From positions 22,604,928 through 22,668,927 of the forward strand of contig NC_058138.1 in NCBI RefSeq assembly GCF_011075055.1: DNA of 64,000 nucleotides, read 5' to 3'. The notes under the pieces are model-generated. The model was not told the DNA's origin and searched no databases. It saw only the letters and a list, made by a program, of their open reading frames with translations. Positions within the stretch are counted from its first letter, which is position 1. Each line of letters opens with the position of its first letter. Position numbers and translations under genes: made by a program. This document shows positions 63,343-64,000 of this stretch, piece after piece. This DNA comes from Mangifera indica (lineage: Eukaryota > Streptophyta > Magnoliopsida > Sapindales > Anacardiaceae).

Positions 63343-64000
63343 ATGTCACTCTTTCTGACCCTTCTCCTTGTTTCAGGATTTTGCTTATCCATTTCCAGTA
63401 TCAGTATTTCAGTTTCTGATGGTGACAGATTTTCAAATGGAAGCCTTGTTGAAGCCTCATGTCCCCTGAACTTTGATGTTCTCAGAAGATTAATGAACGA
63501 AGGCCCTTCTAGGCCTGTGATTAAAGACATGCAGGCGCAATGCCAAAGCATTCTTCAAGATATTCGATTGGTTCGTTCGGAGTATCTCCGAACGAATGGT
63601 TACTTTCATCCTCCTCCTGATACTTCCGCGGCTTGTTAGGAAGCATATAGGAGCTTGGTTGAGGAGTTTGGTCAAAGTTTTGATGTCAAAACCGCTTGTG
63701 GGTACCATCCGGAATGGATTTCGGAAGCTTGCATAAATGTAACATCTCGGGCACAGTTCGAGAGCCTGATTCCTGAAACTAAATTGCTTGAAATTAGACA
63801 TCATTGTAACCAATCTCTGGAGAACAGATTTGCCTGTGGATCATGTACTAGTAAGTTGTTGAGTCTCCCGGAATTTTACCTTCAGGATTCTGGAAATGGG
63901 AATATCTCAGATTGTTCAGGGTACCCTTCTATGTATGCTGCTGGTGTTATCAATCAGTTTGGACCATCCGATAGAGCAACTGCAAGTTGTTTGTTTTTTA
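63343..64000 (+). pseudogene. SPARK-type receptor-like kinase ectodomain with in-frame TAG (At1g11050-like), truncated by window
   Basis: Membrane receptor-like kinase family with a cysteine-rich extracellular SPARK domain. The ATG at 63343 starts a signal peptide (MSLFLTLLLVSGFCLSIS), followed by CPLNFDVLRRL and VRSEYLRTNGYFHPPPDT. After 98 codons a TAG (63637-63639) interrupts the frame. The same frame then continues with EAYRSLVEEFGQSFD, CGYHPEWISEACINVTSRAQF and CGSC without another stop to the window end. Only one base needs to differ for the frame to be whole, so this is either a young pseudogene, an allele with a nonsense change, or a sequence error. The kinase domain is outside the window. 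Confidence 0.7.

Noticed and set aside
1..64000. CRISPR arrays, operons, prophage or bacterial defence islands
   Set aside because: The window is plant nuclear DNA with spliced genes; tandem short repeats are microsatellites and transposon parts, with no spacer-repeat pattern.

Overview
This window is nuclear DNA from a core eudicot plant, probably a rosid. The genes have many short exons with GT-AG introns, the spacers are very AT-rich, miniature inverted-repeat transposons are common, and every recognisable protein is closest to Arabidopsis families. The ends of two genes run off the window. Exon boundaries were read by eye from splice sites, frame continuity and family alignment; all reconstructed coding sequences close in frame.

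Layout, left to right. At 1-2497 (minus) lies most of an intronless CC-NBS-LRR resistance gene, then a tRNA-Ala(TGC) at 3088-3160 (minus). A ten-exon DHHC S-acyltransferase (PAT17-like, 3907-7560, minus) follows. At 8421-11457 (minus) is a seven-exon M41/FtsH-like membrane protein with an HEAGH motif, resembling At5g27290. It is head to head with a decayed paralogue (11736-15661, plus) that carries two frameshifts and a hAT-type MITE. An AT-rich transposon zone (16-22 kb) holds a MULE-like element and a 710-bp tandem duplication. The gibberellin receptor GID1 (GID1C type, 22528-24436, plus) comes next, behind a leader with a chain of tiny uORFs. Then comes an intronless 627-residue tail-anchored coiled-coil protein (27063-28946, minus). 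M41-like gene, GID1C and a coiled-coil gene also lie close together in Arabidopsis (about At5g27290-At5g27330, from memory), so this looks like conserved microsynteny.

From 29 to 32 kb there are two more MULE-like elements and a hairpin MITE. A six-exon histidine phosphotransfer protein (AHP1-like, cytokinin relay) is at 35676-37521 (minus). A nine-exon ATG18g-like BCAS3/WD40 autophagy protein is at 42702-48873 (minus). A nine-exon receptor-like cytoplasmic kinase of class VI (RBK-like) is at 51968-59201 (minus), with one GC-AG intron and one 3.7-kb transposon-bearing intron. At the right edge (63343 to the window end, plus) is a SPARK-type receptor kinase ectodomain interrupted by an in-frame TAG.

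The genes are independent plant loci, not an operon or one pathway, although several act in signalling: NLR immunity, gibberellin, cytokinin relay, ROP-linked kinase and SPARK RLK. I found no convincing new multi-gene system. The most interesting structure lies in the transposons and what they did to genes: a solo LTR whose terminus may supply the branch point of a 27-nt microexon, a family of MULE ends carrying unrelated cores (one a long hairpin), an insertion with an internal empty-site paralogue, and a dying divergent duplicate.
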